From the NCBI RefSeq assembly GCF_002128405.1, contig NZ_NETJ01000006.1:62001-126000 (forward strand): a stretch of 64,000 bases of DNA, in the 5' to 3' direction. The translations under genes were made by a program, and so were the position numbers. The number at the start of each line of letters is the position of its first letter. The first letter of the stretch is position 1. The notes under the pieces are model-generated. The model did not search any database, had not been told where the DNA came from, and was given only the letters and a program-made list of their open reading frames with translations. Positions 53,127 to 63,037 of the stretch are shown one piece after another. Origin of the DNA: Gottfriedia solisilvae. Lineage in GTDB: Bacteria > Bacillota > Bacilli > Bacillales > Bacillaceae_G.

Positions 53127-54548
53127 ATGGCAACGGCGAATGTTAAAGAACAAAAGCCTAATATACCTGATAACGGATCAAAACAAATGAACCCATCACT
53201 GCCAGCCATTCTGTCAGTCTTTATTTGGGGACTTGGACAAGTCGTAAACAAGCAATTTTTAAAAGGTTTATTCTTCTTTGCAATACAATTATTTGTTGTA
53301 TTAGTTGAGGTTGTATCAGGTCACTACTCAAAAGCTGATCTTTCTGAAGGTTTCTATTTAAGAGAAAATGGTGGATTTTTTATAAAAGGATTTTGGGGTT
53401 TAGTAACTCTAGGTACACAGCCTCGTACGATGGGAATCACTGGACTAACTGAAGGTGATCACTCAATTGTACTTTTAATAAATGGAATTATAGCACTAAT
53501 ATTTATTTCAGTACTTATTGGAATATACTATTGGAACATAAAAGACGCATACAAAGTAAGAAGAACTTTAAATGAAACAAACTTTGTACAAACTTCAAGA
53601 GAATACTTAAGAGACTTATGGGATGGAATGTTTGAATTTATCGTTCTAATTCCATCAATGGTTATGTTGACATTAATTTCATTAATGCCAATCATTTTTG
53701 GCGTATTAATCGCATTTACAGATTATAATAAATTCCACTTACCGCCTACTAAACTAGTAAGCTGGGTTGGATTCGAAAACTTCGTTAATTTATTCTCATT
53801 ACCGATATGGACACATACATTTACTGGAGTATTTACTTGGACATTCGTTTGGGCAATCTTATCAACAGTAACATGTTTCTTCGGTGGATTGTTTATGGCG
53901 GTAGTCGTAAATAGTAATCGAGTAAAAGGAAAGAAATTCTGGCGTACAATTTTTATCTTACCTTGGGCAATTCCAAGTATGATTTCACTTTTAGTATTTA
54001 AAACATTATTTAATGGTCAATTTGGTCCAATCTCTCAGTTCTTAGTAGATATTGGCTTGACTGCAGAACGAATCGGATGGTTTACAGATTCTAATCATCC
54101 AAACGTTGCTCGTGCAACAATCATTGTTATTAACTTATGGTTAGGATTCCCTTATTTTATGGCTTTAATGACTGGGGTTATGACTAGTTTAGATAAAGAA
54201 ATTTATGAAGCTGCTAAGATTGATGGTGCAACAAGAACGCAAGAATTTTGGAAAATTACTTTCCCATTAGTACTTGCTGCAACAGCACCACTACTAATTA
54301 TGTCTTTTGCTACAAACTTTAATAATTTCAACGTTATCTATTTCTTAACAGAAGGTGGACCAGCTAATCCGAATTACCAGTTTGCTGGATCAACAGATAT
54401 CCTTATTACGTGGATTTACAAATTGACTTTAGATAATCGTATGTATAATATGGCGTCTGTGATGTCGATTCTAATCTTCTTAATTATCGGATCGATTTCT
54501 GCTTGGAACTTTACTCGTACAAAGCAATTTAAAGAGGAGGAGTTCTAA
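53127..54548 (+). CDS. mdxF: Maltodextrin ABC transporter permease MdxF
   Basis: A 473-residue MalF-type permease with about eight membrane helices. It has an N-terminal extension with DUF-like segments (LSVFIWGLGQVVNKQFLKGLFFF) and the EAA loop EIYEAAKIDGATRTQEFWKITFPL that contacts the ATPase. It forms the channel with MdxG. AAGGGGGAG precedes the ATG. The stop is one base before the mdxG start, so the two are coupled. Confidence 0.92.
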   Translation: MATANVKEQKPNIPDNGSKQMNPSLPAILSVFIWGLGQVVNKQFLKGLFFFAIQLFVVLVEVVSGHYSKADLSEGFYLRENGGFFIKGFWGLVTLGTQPRTMGITGLTEGDHSIVLLINGIIALIFISVLIGIYYWNIKDAYKVRRTLNETNFVQTSREYLRDLWDGMFEFIVLIPSMVMLTLISLMPIIFGVLIAFTDYNKFHLPPTKLVSWVGFENFVNLFSLPIWTHTFTGVFTWTFVWAILSTVTCFFGGLFMAVVVNSNRVKGKKFWRTIFILPWAIPSMISLLVFKTLFNGQFGPISQFLVDIGLTAERIGWFTDSNHPNVARATIIVINLWLGFPYFMALMTGVMTSLDKEIYEAAKIDGATRTQEFWKITFPLVLAATAPLLIMSFATNFNNFNVIYFLTEGGPANPNYQFAGSTDILITWIYKLTLDNRMYNMASVMSILIFLIIGSISAWNFTRTKQFKEEEF

Positions 54549-54549
54549 A

Positions 54550-55413
54550 ATGTCTACAAATATAAAAATGAACAAGAAGAGTTTTAATTTTGGAAGCGCA
54601 TTACTAACATCATTAACTTACATTTTATTAATATTAGTTGCGATTGTGGTTTTATTTCCGATTATTTGGATTGTAGGTTCGTCATTTGGTGAGTCAACTG
54701 GACTTGCAAGTGCAACGCCGATTCCAAAAAATCCTACAATTGAACACTATAAAGAATTATTTGAGAAGACAAAGTTTTCTCTTTGGTACTGGAATACTTT
54801 AAAGATTGCACTATTGAACATGGTCATTTCAGTATTTTTATCAACATCGGCAGCATATGTATTTTCTCGCTTTAAATTTAAAGGGAAAAAATTTGGTATG
54901 GTTGCGATTCTAGTATTACAAATGTTCCCTTCATTTATGGGAATGATTGCGATTTACATCTTATTCTTAAACTTTGGATTATTAAATAATCACTTAGGAT
55001 TAGTATTGGTATATGCAGCGGGACAAATTCCTTTTAATACTTGGTTAATTAAAGGTTACCTAGGTGCAGTTCCAAAAGCGCTAGATGAATCAGCAATGAT
55101 AGATGGAGCAACAAAGACACAAATTTTCTTTAAGATTATTTTACCTTTATCAAAACCAATTTTAACATTCGTTGCCTTAACACAATTTATGGCACCTTGG
55201 ATGGACTTCATCCTTCCACGTTTGTTAATTAGCTCAAATGAAAAGAAAACATTAGCAATCGGTTTATTTGAATTAATTAAAGGTCAAACAAACCAAAACT
55301 TTACAATGTTTGCTGCTGGTGCAGTATTAGTTGCAGTTCCAATTACGATTTTATACGTATGGTTACAAAAATACATTATTCAAGGTGTAACTGCTGGTGC
55401 AAACAAAGGCTAA
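54550..55413 (+). CDS. mdxG: Maltodextrin ABC transporter permease MdxG
   Basis: A 287-residue MalG-type permease with six membrane helices and the EAA motif ALDESAMIDGATKTQIFFKIILPL. The conserved C-terminal tail ... QKYIIQGVTAGANKG inserts into the translocation path in MalG relatives. GAGGAGG precedes the ATG. It is the second membrane subunit of the importer. Confidence 0.93.
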   Translation: MSTNIKMNKKSFNFGSALLTSLTYILLILVAIVVLFPIIWIVGSSFGESTGLASATPIPKNPTIEHYKELFEKTKFSLWYWNTLKIALLNMVISVFLSTSAAYVFSRFKFKGKKFGMVAILVLQMFPSFMGMIAIYILFLNFGLLNNHLGLVLVYAAGQIPFNTWLIKGYLGAVPKALDESAMIDGATKTQIFFKIILPLSKPILTFVALTQFMAPWMDFILPRLLISSNEKKTLAIGLFELIKGQTNQNFTMFAAGAVLVAVPITILYVWLQKYIIQGVTAGANKG

Positions 55414-55444
55414 TCAGTAATCTTAGTAAAATATAAAAATGAAC

Positions 55445-55475
55445 AGAGTGAGGTCTTGTATCTCACTCTTTTTTT
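55445..55475 (+). terminator. Terminator-like hairpin after mdxG
   Basis: The stem AGAGTGAG / CTCACTCT is followed by seven T. It ends 18 nt before the amylase start, so it may attenuate rather than fully stop transcription into it. Confidence 0.75.
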
Positions 55476-55492
55476 CAAAATGAGGGCAGAAG

Positions 55493-57061
55493 ATGAAATC
55501 AATAAAAACGCTAGTCGCTTTATTATGTATTGCCTCACTAATTGGATGTTCGAATCAAACTACAACAAAAAAGATTACACCGATTGAAGATAAAAAAATC
55601 AAAAATTTTAATATAAGTAAGACTTTCAGTGAAGATGTTCGAACATGTTATTCATTATTTCCGATATCATTTGCGGATTCAAATAATGACGGATATGGTG
55701 ATTTAAAAGGGATAGAAAATAAATTGGATTACTTAAGAGACCTTGGCATTCAATGTATTTATCTGAATCCGATTCATCCATCCCCTTCATACCATAAATA
55801 TGATGTGATAGATTACTATGCTATTGATCCAAAGTTTGGTACGATGAATGATTTTGAAAATCTATTAAAAACTGCAAAAGAAAAAAATATTAAAATTATG
55901 ATGGACATGGTGTTTAATCATACATCAATTCAGCATCCGTGGTTTAAAAAGGCTGTTAAAGGTGAAGAGAAATATAAGGATTATTATATTTTCAATGATG
56001 GAAAAAACAAAGATTTTCCGTTAAAAGGACCATGGTATCGTGCAGGAAAACAATTCTACCATGCATTTTTTTGGGAAGGAATGCCTGATTTAAATTTAGA
56101 TAATGAAGAAGTAAGAAATGAAATATATAAAATCTCCAATTTTTGGTTAGATAAAGGGATTGATGGATTCCGTCTAGATGCCGCAGCAATGGGGTTTGAA
56201 CCAAGTGAATATAAACGTGGCACAAATGTACTTGGAAAAAATATTAATTTTTGGAAAGAGTACACATCTAACGTTAAGAAAACAAATCCAGATGCATTTG
56301 TAATAGCAGAAGTTTGGAAACCGATTAATGACCAAAAGAGATATTATGAATCATTTGATTCAATGTTCAATTTTGATGGTTCAGATCAAATTATGCGTGT
56401 TGTGAAAACTGGCACTGCATTTGACTTTCAATCTTTCTTTTCAAATGAAATTGAAGGGAAAAAGTTGAAGGATGGTCAACGATTTATTGATTCAGTATTT
56501 ATTAGTAATCATGATCAAAATCGTGTAGCAAGCCAATTAAATGGAAATCTTGATCAAGCAAAATTAGCTGCAAGTATTTATTTAACATTACCTGGAATTG
56601 CCTATGTTTACTATGGTGAGGAGTTAGGAATGTTGGGGCAAAAGCCAGATGAACAAATTCGAGAACCATTTAAGTGGAATAAAACATTAACTGACGGTAC
56701 AACTAGGTGGGAACCGATTAGTTTAAATAAAGAGCTGGCTTCATTAGATGAACAAAGAAAAAATCCTCATTCAATGTTCTCTCATTATAAAAATTTAATA
56801 TCAGTAAGAAATAGTAATGAGGCATTTGATATTTTTAGTGATTTTATTGAAGGTCCTTATAATGAAGGATCAAGTTTATCTTATTTTAGAGAAAGTCAGA
56901 ACCAAAAGGTTTTAGTCATTCATAATATTGAAGCAGAACCGATTAAATTGAATCTAAAAGAGAAAATCATCAAGAATCTATATATGAATCAAGCTACTTT
57001 CAATCAATCAAATCTTACGTTAAATGGCTATGGAACAATTATTCTTGAAGTCCAAAAATAA
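55493..57061 (+). CDS. Lipoprotein alpha-amylase (GH13)
   Basis: A 522-residue cell-surface glycoside hydrolase. The lipoprotein signal LVALLCIASLIGC gives lipidated Cys19. The GH13 barrel begins CYSLFPISFADSNNDGYGDLKGI. Catalytic residues are Asp229 (DGFRLDAAA), Glu273 (IAEVW) and Asp341 (SNHDQN). Its surface location next to MdxEFG suggests it trims starch or dextrin for import. The short GAGGGCAG ribosome binding site overlaps the end of the terminator region. It resembles GH13_36-type amylases. Confidence 0.88.
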   Translation: MKSIKTLVALLCIASLIGCSNQTTTKKITPIEDKKIKNFNISKTFSEDVRTCYSLFPISFADSNNDGYGDLKGIENKLDYLRDLGIQCIYLNPIHPSPSYHKYDVIDYYAIDPKFGTMNDFENLLKTAKEKNIKIMMDMVFNHTSIQHPWFKKAVKGEEKYKDYYIFNDGKNKDFPLKGPWYRAGKQFYHAFFWEGMPDLNLDNEEVRNEIYKISNFWLDKGIDGFRLDAAAMGFEPSEYKRGTNVLGKNINFWKEYTSNVKKTNPDAFVIAEVWKPINDQKRYYESFDSMFNFDGSDQIMRVVKTGTAFDFQSFFSNEIEGKKLKDGQRFIDSVFISNHDQNRVASQLNGNLDQAKLAASIYLTLPGIAYVYYGEELGMLGQKPDEQIREPFKWNKTLTDGTTRWEPISLNKELASLDEQRKNPHSMFSHYKNLISVRNSNEAFDIFSDFIEGPYNEGSSLSYFRESQNQKVLVIHNIEAEPIKLNLKEKIIKNLYMNQATFNQSNLTLNGYGTIILEVQK

Positions 57062-57167
57062 TGTACTATATCAAGAACCCCTATGATAGTGATATCATAT
57101 ATTTAATCGCAGAATAGATAGCTCGTATATAAATGATCTTAAAGCTAGAGAAAAATGAGGTGTTATG

Positions 57168-58196
57168 ATGGGAGTTACAATAAATGATGTAGCAAAAGCA
57201 GCTGGAGTTGCCCCTTCTACAGTTTCTCGTGTTATCTCAGATAGTTCACTGATTAGTGATCGTACAAAACGAAAAGTAAAAAGAATAATGGAGGATCTAG
57301 GATATCATCCTAATATAAATGCACGTAACTTAGCGAATCAAACATCTCAAACATTAGGGATTGTTATGCCGAGTTCGGCAAGTAAATCATTCCAAAATCC
57401 TTTTTTCCCTGAGGTCATTAGGGGAATCAGTTCAACTGCTCATATGAAGGATTATTCTTTACTAATCTCAACTGGTGAAACAGAAGAGCAAATACTTGAG
57501 GCAGTAGAAAAAATGGTAATGGGAAAACGTGTAGATGGAATTATTCTTCTATACTCACGAGAAAATGACCCAATTATCCAATATTTATTAAAACAAGAGT
57601 TTCCGTTTGTTCTTGTTGGTAAACCATATCAACATGTTGAACGAATTACCTATATTGATAATGATAATTATGGTGCTGCAAGAGAGGTTACGAACACCTT
57701 TATCCGTAAAGGACATCAAAAAATTGCATTTGTTGGTGGTAGTAGGGATTTTCTTGTAACACAGGAGAGACTAAGTGGTTATTGTGATGCAATGAAATTA
57801 TCTGGATTACCATTAAATGAAGGATATATTTTTCATGATGACTTCCTATTAGAAAGTGGGAAAGCTTCGATCGATCATTTGATGAGATTAGAAGAACCAC
57901 CAACAGCTATTGTAGCAGCTGATGATATTATCGCATTAGGTATTTTAAGTTCATTAGCTGATTTAGGGAAGCAAGTACCTGAGCAGGTATCGGTGATTAG
58001 TTTCAATAATTTAGTCCTAGCAGAACTAGCGACTCCTAGACTTTCATCTGTTGATGTAAATATATTTCAACTTGGAAATGAAGCTACTAAACTAGTAATT
58101 GACCGAATTCAGTCAAATGATACACACTCAAAAAGTGTGATTGTACCTTATCGTATTGTTGAGAGACAATCAAGCTTAGAAGAGCAAGCGAAATAA
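57168..58196 (+). CDS. LacI-family regulator of the maltodextrin locus
   Basis: A 342-residue LacI/GalR protein. The N-terminal HTH is VTINDVAKAAGVAPSTVSRVISDSSLISDRTKRKV (residues 3-37) with hinge NARNLA. A periplasmic-binding-like effector domain follows (GIVMPSSASKSFQNPFFPEVIRGI ... FVGGSRDFLVTQERLSGY ... AIVAADDIIALGI). It is likely a MalR/MdxR-type repressor or activator responding to maltose or a derivative. The second of two adjacent ATGs is chosen, 7 nt after GAGG. It lies at the end of the sugar cluster. Confidence 0.88.
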   Translation: MGVTINDVAKAAGVAPSTVSRVISDSSLISDRTKRKVKRIMEDLGYHPNINARNLANQTSQTLGIVMPSSASKSFQNPFFPEVIRGISSTAHMKDYSLLISTGETEEQILEAVEKMVMGKRVDGIILLYSRENDPIIQYLLKQEFPFVLVGKPYQHVERITYIDNDNYGAAREVTNTFIRKGHQKIAFVGGSRDFLVTQERLSGYCDAMKLSGLPLNEGYIFHDDFLLESGKASIDHLMRLEEPPTAIVAADDIIALGILSSLADLGKQVPEQVSVISFNNLVLAELATPRLSSVDVNIFQLGNEATKLVIDRIQSNDTHSKSVIVPYRIVERQSSLEEQAK

Positions 58197-58213
58197 CAGT
58201 CTAATGTTTCGTA

Positions 58214-58250
58214 AAAAAGAGAACACGTAATATAATGTGTTCTCTTTTTA
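58214..58250 (+). terminator. Terminator after the LacI-family gene
   Basis: The stem AAAAAGAGAACAC / GTGTTCTCTTTTT has a 10-nt loop. Confidence 0.85.
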
Positions 58251-58345
58251 CTTTTATTAAATCAAATGGAATTTTAATAAAAAGGTACCAAAAATGAATA
58301 TTTCGTTATACTATCAAATATAGAAACTAGATTAGGAGGAACTTT

Positions 58346-59554
58346 ATGAAGGTTTCATGGAAAAATTATGCATTCCCGTTGATACTACTTATTAGTATTG
58401 TAATTGGTTCATTCATCGGTTATATGTCAGAAAGTGTTGGTATCGCTCTTAAGCCAATAGGTGACTTGTTTTTAAATTTATTATTTGTTGTTGTTGTACC
58501 GCTTGTATTTTTCTCAATCGCATCAAGCTTTGCGAATGGCGGAGGAGAAAATTTTGGAAAAATGATCAGAAATATGTCTGGCGTTTTCTTATTTACTGGT
58601 ATCATTTCAGCGGTCATCATGCTCCTTGTAATGAAAATTTATCCACCTGCACATGGAGTAAATATTCCAATCGTTAAACCTGATGCTACTGAAGATTTAT
58701 CAGTGGCTGAGCAGATTGTTAATACATTTACAGTTAGTGATTTTTCAGGACTATTTTCTCGAAGCAATATGATGGCAATTATCGTTTTTGCTGTTTTGGT
58801 CGGCTTAGCTACTAATAAAGCTGGAGAAAAAGCTGACATTGTTAAGAAATTATTATCAAGTGGTAATATCGTTATTATGAATATGGTTAACTATATAATG
58901 TATCTTGCACCGCTTGGACTTGGTGCATATTTTGCTTATCTTGTTCCAACGTACGGGAAAGAACTAGTTGGATCATATGCAAGAGTATTCATACTATATT
59001 ATGTAACTGCAATTTTATTATATTTTATTGTGTATAGTATATTTGCTTATATGGCTGGTGGCCGTGAAGGTTTTATCATTTATTGGAAAAATGTTATCCC
59101 TTCAACGCTAACTTCACTAGGAACTTGTAGTAGTGCTGCTACAATTCCTACAAACTTTGAATCAGCTGAAAAAATGGGCGTGTCTAAAAACGTAAGAGAA
59201 ACAGTAATTCCACTTGCAAGTGCGCTTCATAAAGATGGCTCTGTAATGGGAGGTGTTGTGAAGGTTGCCTTCGCATTTGGCGTATTCCATATGAATTTCT
59301 CAGGGGTAAATATATACCTTGTGACAATCGGAATTGCACTATTAGTTGGAATGGTAATGGGAGCAATACCTAATGGTGGGATGATTGGTGAGATGTTAAT
59401 CCTTTCATTATTTGGATTACCAGTTGAAGCTTTACCAATTCTAGCGGCAATCAGTACAATTATCGATCCACCTGCAACGATGTTAAATGCAACGGGTGAC
59501 TTATCTGCAACTATGCTAGTAGAACGAATGACAAATGGTAAGAAATCTGCTTAA
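58346..59554 (+). CDS. Dicarboxylate/amino-acid:cation symporter (DAACS family)
   Basis: A 402-residue glutamate/dicarboxylate symporter type protein: eight helices plus two re-entrant loops. The first re-entrant serine-rich loop is LGTCSSAATIPTNFE and the NMDGT-like position is replaced by HKDGSVMGG. The C-terminal ISTIIDPPATMLNATGD holds the substrate-binding Asp/Asn area. It imports organic acids or amino acids with Na+ or H+. AGGAGG precedes the ATG. It stands alone, with a terminator. Confidence 0.88.
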   Translation: MKVSWKNYAFPLILLISIVIGSFIGYMSESVGIALKPIGDLFLNLLFVVVVPLVFFSIASSFANGGGENFGKMIRNMSGVFLFTGIISAVIMLLVMKIYPPAHGVNIPIVKPDATEDLSVAEQIVNTFTVSDFSGLFSRSNMMAIIVFAVLVGLATNKAGEKADIVKKLLSSGNIVIMNMVNYIMYLAPLGLGAYFAYLVPTYGKELVGSYARVFILYYVTAILLYFIVYSIFAYMAGGREGFIIYWKNVIPSTLTSLGTCSSAATIPTNFESAEKMGVSKNVRETVIPLASALHKDGSVMGGVVKVAFAFGVFHMNFSGVNIYLVTIGIALLVGMVMGAIPNGGMIGEMLILSLFGLPVEALPILAAISTIIDPPATMLNATGDLSATMLVERMTNGKKSA

Positions 59555-59597
59555 GAGAAGTTCACTCTGCAGAGAACAGTTAAATAGGACAAGAAAG

Positions 59598-59634
59598 GGG
59601 AACTAATTAGTTGTTAATTAGTTCCCATTTTTTT
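59598..59634 (+). terminator. Terminator after the symporter gene
   Basis: The stem GGGAACTAATTA / TAATTAGTTCCC has a 5-nt loop and an ATTTTTTT tail. Confidence 0.9.
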
Positions 59635-59709
59635 ATGATTCGAAGATTTCACTACAGGTTGTTTCATTTCTATAGGGTGTAAGCTGAGCCTCTTATCTCT
59701 GATTCAATA

Positions 59710-60576
59710 TTATGTTTCTGTCATAATACCACCATTTACGTGAAGTACTTGACCGGTCACAAATGAAGAATCATCTGAAGCCAAATAAATATAAGTAGGT
59801 GCCAGTTCAAAAGGCTGTCCAGCCCGTTTCTAGCTGTTTCAAGTCCAAATGTTTTAACATATTCAGCTGAGTAGCTAGATACAATGAGAGGAGTCCATAT
59901 CGGTCCAGGAGCGACTGCATTCACTCTGATTCCTTTTTTTGCTAGTTGTAAGGAAAGTGATCGCGTAAATGAAACAATTGCACCTTTTGTTGAGGAATAG
60001 TCGACAAGTAGAGGAGCCACAGCATATGCTGTTACAGATGCTGTAGAAATAATCGTACTGCCTTCTTTTAAATAAGGTAGAGCGGCATTCGTCATATAAA
60101 ACATCGGAAAAATGTTTGTTCTATATGTCATTTCAAGTTGATCATTAGAAATATTCTCAATACTTTCTTGGGGAAATTGAACGCCTTGATTGATGACGAG
60201 AATATCTAGTTTATTGTAGGATTCAAGGTTGTCTCAAGTCTCCTTCAATTAATAAGCATTGTTGTCCATATTGTTCTACCATTTTCTTTGTTGCTTCTGC
60301 ATCTTCGCGTTCGTATAAATAAGCAATGACCAGATTTGCCCCTTCTTTTGCGAAACCTATTGCAACTGCTCGACCAATTCCACTGTCACCACCAGTGATG
60401 ATCGCGACTTTTCCAGCTAGTTTTCCACTACCATTATAATCAGGATTATCTGATATCGGAACTGGATTCATAATTGACTCAATTCCTGGTTGCATATCCT
60501 GATGTTGGGGTGGAAATGTAATTGGAACTTGTTTACACTTTTCTTCATAACTGTAATATGGGTATTTTGGAATCAA
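59710..60576 (-). pseudogene. SDR oxidoreductase pseudogene (YhxC/YdaD-like), two lesions
   Basis: Three frames together rebuild an approximately 285-residue SDR: MIPKYPYYSYEEKCKQVPI, ITGGDSGIGRA, INQGVQFP, then STASVTAYA, YSSTK, RVNAVAPGPIWTP and [23 protein letters not shown]. Lesion 1, near 60222-60240, removes roughly a dozen codons after EGDL and shifts the frame to an early stop. Lesion 2, near 59830, loses one base (an ATG codon reads AG), shifting out the C-terminal QPFELAP segment. A TTG start with AAAGGGGG remains, so decay looks recent. The family belongs to stress-associated, N-terminally extended SDRs. Confidence 0.85.
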
Positions 60577-60666
60577 GCGATTTCCCCCTTTAATATTTCA
60601 TTTTCAAAGCAAGGTATTCGCCTAAATCAAACTATGTGCAAGTCAAATGAATAGATTTTCAAAAAA

Positions 60667-60700
60667 AAATACCACATATTCAAAAATATGTGGTATTTCA
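60667..60700 (-). terminator. Terminator of the M29 aminopeptidase gene
   Basis: The stem AAATACCACATATT / AATATGTGGTATTT has a 4-nt loop and a T run on the minus strand. Confidence 0.85.
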
Positions 60701-60709
60701 ATTACTTTA

Positions 60710-61825
60710 TTATTTTAGGTTTTCAGGGTTTAAGCCTAGTAATTCTTCAACTACGAAGCGGCCATCTTTACGGATTAATACGTCATCGAAATAGATTTCT
60801 CCGCCGCCGTATTCTGGACGTTGGATACAAACCATATCCCAGTGAATGTTTGAGTTGTTTCCATTGTATGCTTCGTCATAAGCTTGACCAGGAGTGAAGT
60901 GGAAGCTTCCATCGATTTTTTCGTCAAATAAAATGTCTCCCATTGGGTGTAAGATATATGGGTTTACACCAATTGCAAATTCACCAATGAAACGTGCGCC
61001 TTCATCTGTGTCAAAAATCTTGTTAATACGTTCTGAGTCGTTAGCAGTAGCTTCGACAATTTTACCATCTTTAAACTTAAGCTGAACATTTTCAAACGTA
61101 AAGCCATTGTTAGGAGATGGAGTGTTGTAAGAAAGCGTACCATTTACTGAATCACGTACAGGTGCAGTAAATACTTCTCCATCAGGAATATTCATTTCAC
61201 CAGCACATTTAATTGCAGGGATATCTTTAATTGAGAATGTTAAATCAGTACCAGGACCTTTGATTGATACTTTGTCAGTACGGTTCATTAATGCTACAAG
61301 AGCATCCATTGCTTTGTCCATTTTACCATAATCTAGATTACATACATCGAAGTAGAAATCTTCGAATGCTTCAGTGCTCATTTTTGCAGATTGAGCCATT
61401 GAGTCTGTAGGGAAACGTAATACAACCCATCTTGTTTTTGGAACACGGATTTCTCTATGTACTTTATGACCTACTGTTTTACCATGGATTTTTGTTTTTT
61501 CGTCTGGTACATCAGACAGTTCGCTAATATTAACACCAGAACGTAAACCAATGTATGCATCCATGTCTTTCATTACAGTTGCTTCATAATCAGCGATTTT
61601 ATTGAAATGTTCTTCTGTAGCACCCATTAGTAATGCGCGGTCTACTTTATGATCTTTAATTGAAACGAAAGGAAAACCACCAGCAGCATATGCTTCTTTT
61701 ACTAGTGCAGTTACTAATTCAGTTTCAAGTTTAAAGTTCTCAATCAGGATTTTTTCACCTGGTTGTAATTTTACTGAGTAATTGATTAAGTTTTTAGCTA
61801 ACTTAGCAATTCGTGGATCTTTCAT
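60710..61825 (-). CDS. M29 family aminopeptidase (AmpS-like)
   Basis: A 371-residue M29 metallo-aminopeptidase (thermophilic aminopeptidase T family). Metal-binding regions include MNIPDGEVFTAPV (Glu), ANDSERINKIFDTDEGARFIGEFAIGVN (Glu pair), NIHWDMV (His, Asp) and the late EIYFDDVLIRKDG (Asp). It removes N-terminal residues from peptides in the cytoplasm. It is slightly shorter than the 410-residue classical members. The start is at MKDPRIAK, 7 nt after GGAGGG. Confidence 0.9.
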   Translation of the reverse strand: MKDPRIAKLAKNLINYSVKLQPGEKILIENFKLETELVTALVKEAYAAGGFPFVSIKDHKVDRALLMGATEEHFNKIADYEATVMKDMDAYIGLRSGVNISELSDVPDEKTKIHGKTVGHKVHREIRVPKTRWVVLRFPTDSMAQSAKMSTEAFEDFYFDVCNLDYGKMDKAMDALVALMNRTDKVSIKGPGTDLTFSIKDIPAIKCAGEMNIPDGEVFTAPVRDSVNGTLSYNTPSPNNGFTFENVQLKFKDGKIVEATANDSERINKIFDTDEGARFIGEFAIGVNPYILHPMGDILFDEKIDGSFHFTPGQAYDEAYNGNNSNIHWDMVCIQRPEYGGGEIYFDDVLIRKDGRFVVEELLGLNPENLK

Positions 61826-62026
61826 GAAAATTCCCTCCAATATTTAAGACTATAATACTATTGTAAACTATTTGGTCAGTTTTGTTTACTGATAGTATTC
61901 TTTTTTTACTAAAGAATTTGAAAACTTATAAAATGACATATTTAGTGTTTGGTAAAATTTGTAGTATAATACGAAATAAGTGATTAATTTTGTGGAAAGC
62001 TACTGTATGAAAGGGGTTAATTTAAA

Positions 62027-62524
62027 ATGAATCTAGTTTCAGTTAGTGCATTAATTGCAGCAATCGCATTTGTTGTTTTAGTCGTATTTATTAGTCGAAC
62101 GTTATTTAGATTAGAAAGAGTTTTTAGAGAGGTAGAAACGACACTGTCTGAGACACAAAAAGATTTACATGATGTTAGTGTGGAAACAGTTCAATTCATA
62201 CATACTTCGAATCATTTAGCTGAAGAAGCTAAAATTTTAGTTAGAAATTCAAATGAATTAGCAAAAGATATGCGTGAGCGTGCAAAATCCCTTGATGTAT
62301 TAGCTAAATCAGTAGAAGAAGTTGGCGTTACGATCGCTGAAATGAACGAAAAAGTAAGAGATACTGCAACAAACGTCACAAACACAGTAAAAACAAGTAC
62401 TGAAAAAGTTTCACAAGCCCTACAATGGGGAAATACTGCAATTGATATTTGGGAAAAGTTTAAAACGAAGCGTGAGGGAAAAAAGAAAAATGGTCAATCG
62501 AATTTCAACGATTCAACAGTTTGA
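62027..62524 (+). CDS. ytxG: DUF948 protein YtxG
   Basis: A 165-residue protein with one N-terminal membrane helix (VSALIAAIAFVVLVVFISRTLF, residues 4-26) and a long coiled coil (30-145) of DUF948 type, ending in a basic tail TKREGKKKNG. B. subtilis ytxG follows murC in a stress-responsive ytxGHJ operon. Here it is 32 kb from murC. AAAGGGG precedes the ATG. The end overlaps ytxJ by 35 nt. Confidence 0.87.
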   Translation: MNLVSVSALIAAIAFVVLVVFISRTLFRLERVFREVETTLSETQKDLHDVSVETVQFIHTSNHLAEEAKILVRNSNELAKDMRERAKSLDVLAKSVEEVGVTIAEMNEKVRDTATNVTNTVKTSTEKVSQALQWGNTAIDIWEKFKTKREGKKKNGQSNFNDSTV

Positions 62525-62819
62525 TGAATTACTTAGCTCAAATGAGAAGTTTATCTTTTTAAAACATAGTACTACATGTCCAATCAGTCATGCAGCATAT
62601 ACAGAATTTCTAGCATTTGATTCAGCCTATGAAAATATTCCTTTATATTATTTACAAGTACAGGATGATCGAGAGTTATCAAATTATATAGCAGATAAAA
62701 CATCAATTAAACATGAGTCTCCTCAATTATTTATTTTTGAAAATGGAAAAGCGGTATTTAACACTTCACACTTTTCTATTAAAAAAGACTCTATTGAGAA
62801 TGCTTTTTTAAATAAGTAG
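62490..62819 (+). CDS. ytxJ: Monothiol bacilliredoxin YtxJ (BrxC)
   Basis: A 109-residue thioredoxin-fold protein with the active-site motif HSTTCPISHAAY (single catalytic Cys30, TCPIS) and SPQLFIFENGK as the cis-Pro region. Members remove bacillithiol from proteins after oxidative stress. The ATG lies 11 nt after GAGGG, inside the end of ytxG (35-nt overlap). ytxH, which separates the two genes in B. subtilis, is absent. Confidence 0.88.
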   Translation: MVNRISTIQQFDELLSSNEKFIFLKHSTTCPISHAAYTEFLAFDSAYENIPLYYLQVQDDRELSNYIADKTSIKHESPQLFIFENGKAVFNTSHFSIKKDSIENAFLNK

Positions 62820-62844
62820 AAAGTATTTAGACGTTTTGTAAAGA

Positions 62845-62888
62845 AATACCTTAGTATAGTAAATCTTACTGTACTTAGGTATTTTTTT
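62845..62888 (+). terminator. Terminator after ytxJ
   Basis: The stem AAATACCTTAGTA / TACTTAGGTATTT, with further A/T pairs inside and one mismatch, is followed by a T run. Confidence 0.8.
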
Positions 62889-63037
62889 ATTTAATTAATT
62901 GTTAAAGCATACAAATTGGATGAATAAAAGGCGTTAAAATAGAAAGCTCAAAATATAATGAAAGAAGAAGCACGTGTTAACAAACGCTCGAGAATCTTTT
63001 AAAGTTCGTAAATATTGAATTGTACAGGGGGAAAAGA

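Noticed and set aside
60688-60897. Plus-strand frame antisense to the M29 aminopeptidase
   Set aside because: It starts in the terminator stem and lies opposite conserved metal-site codons.
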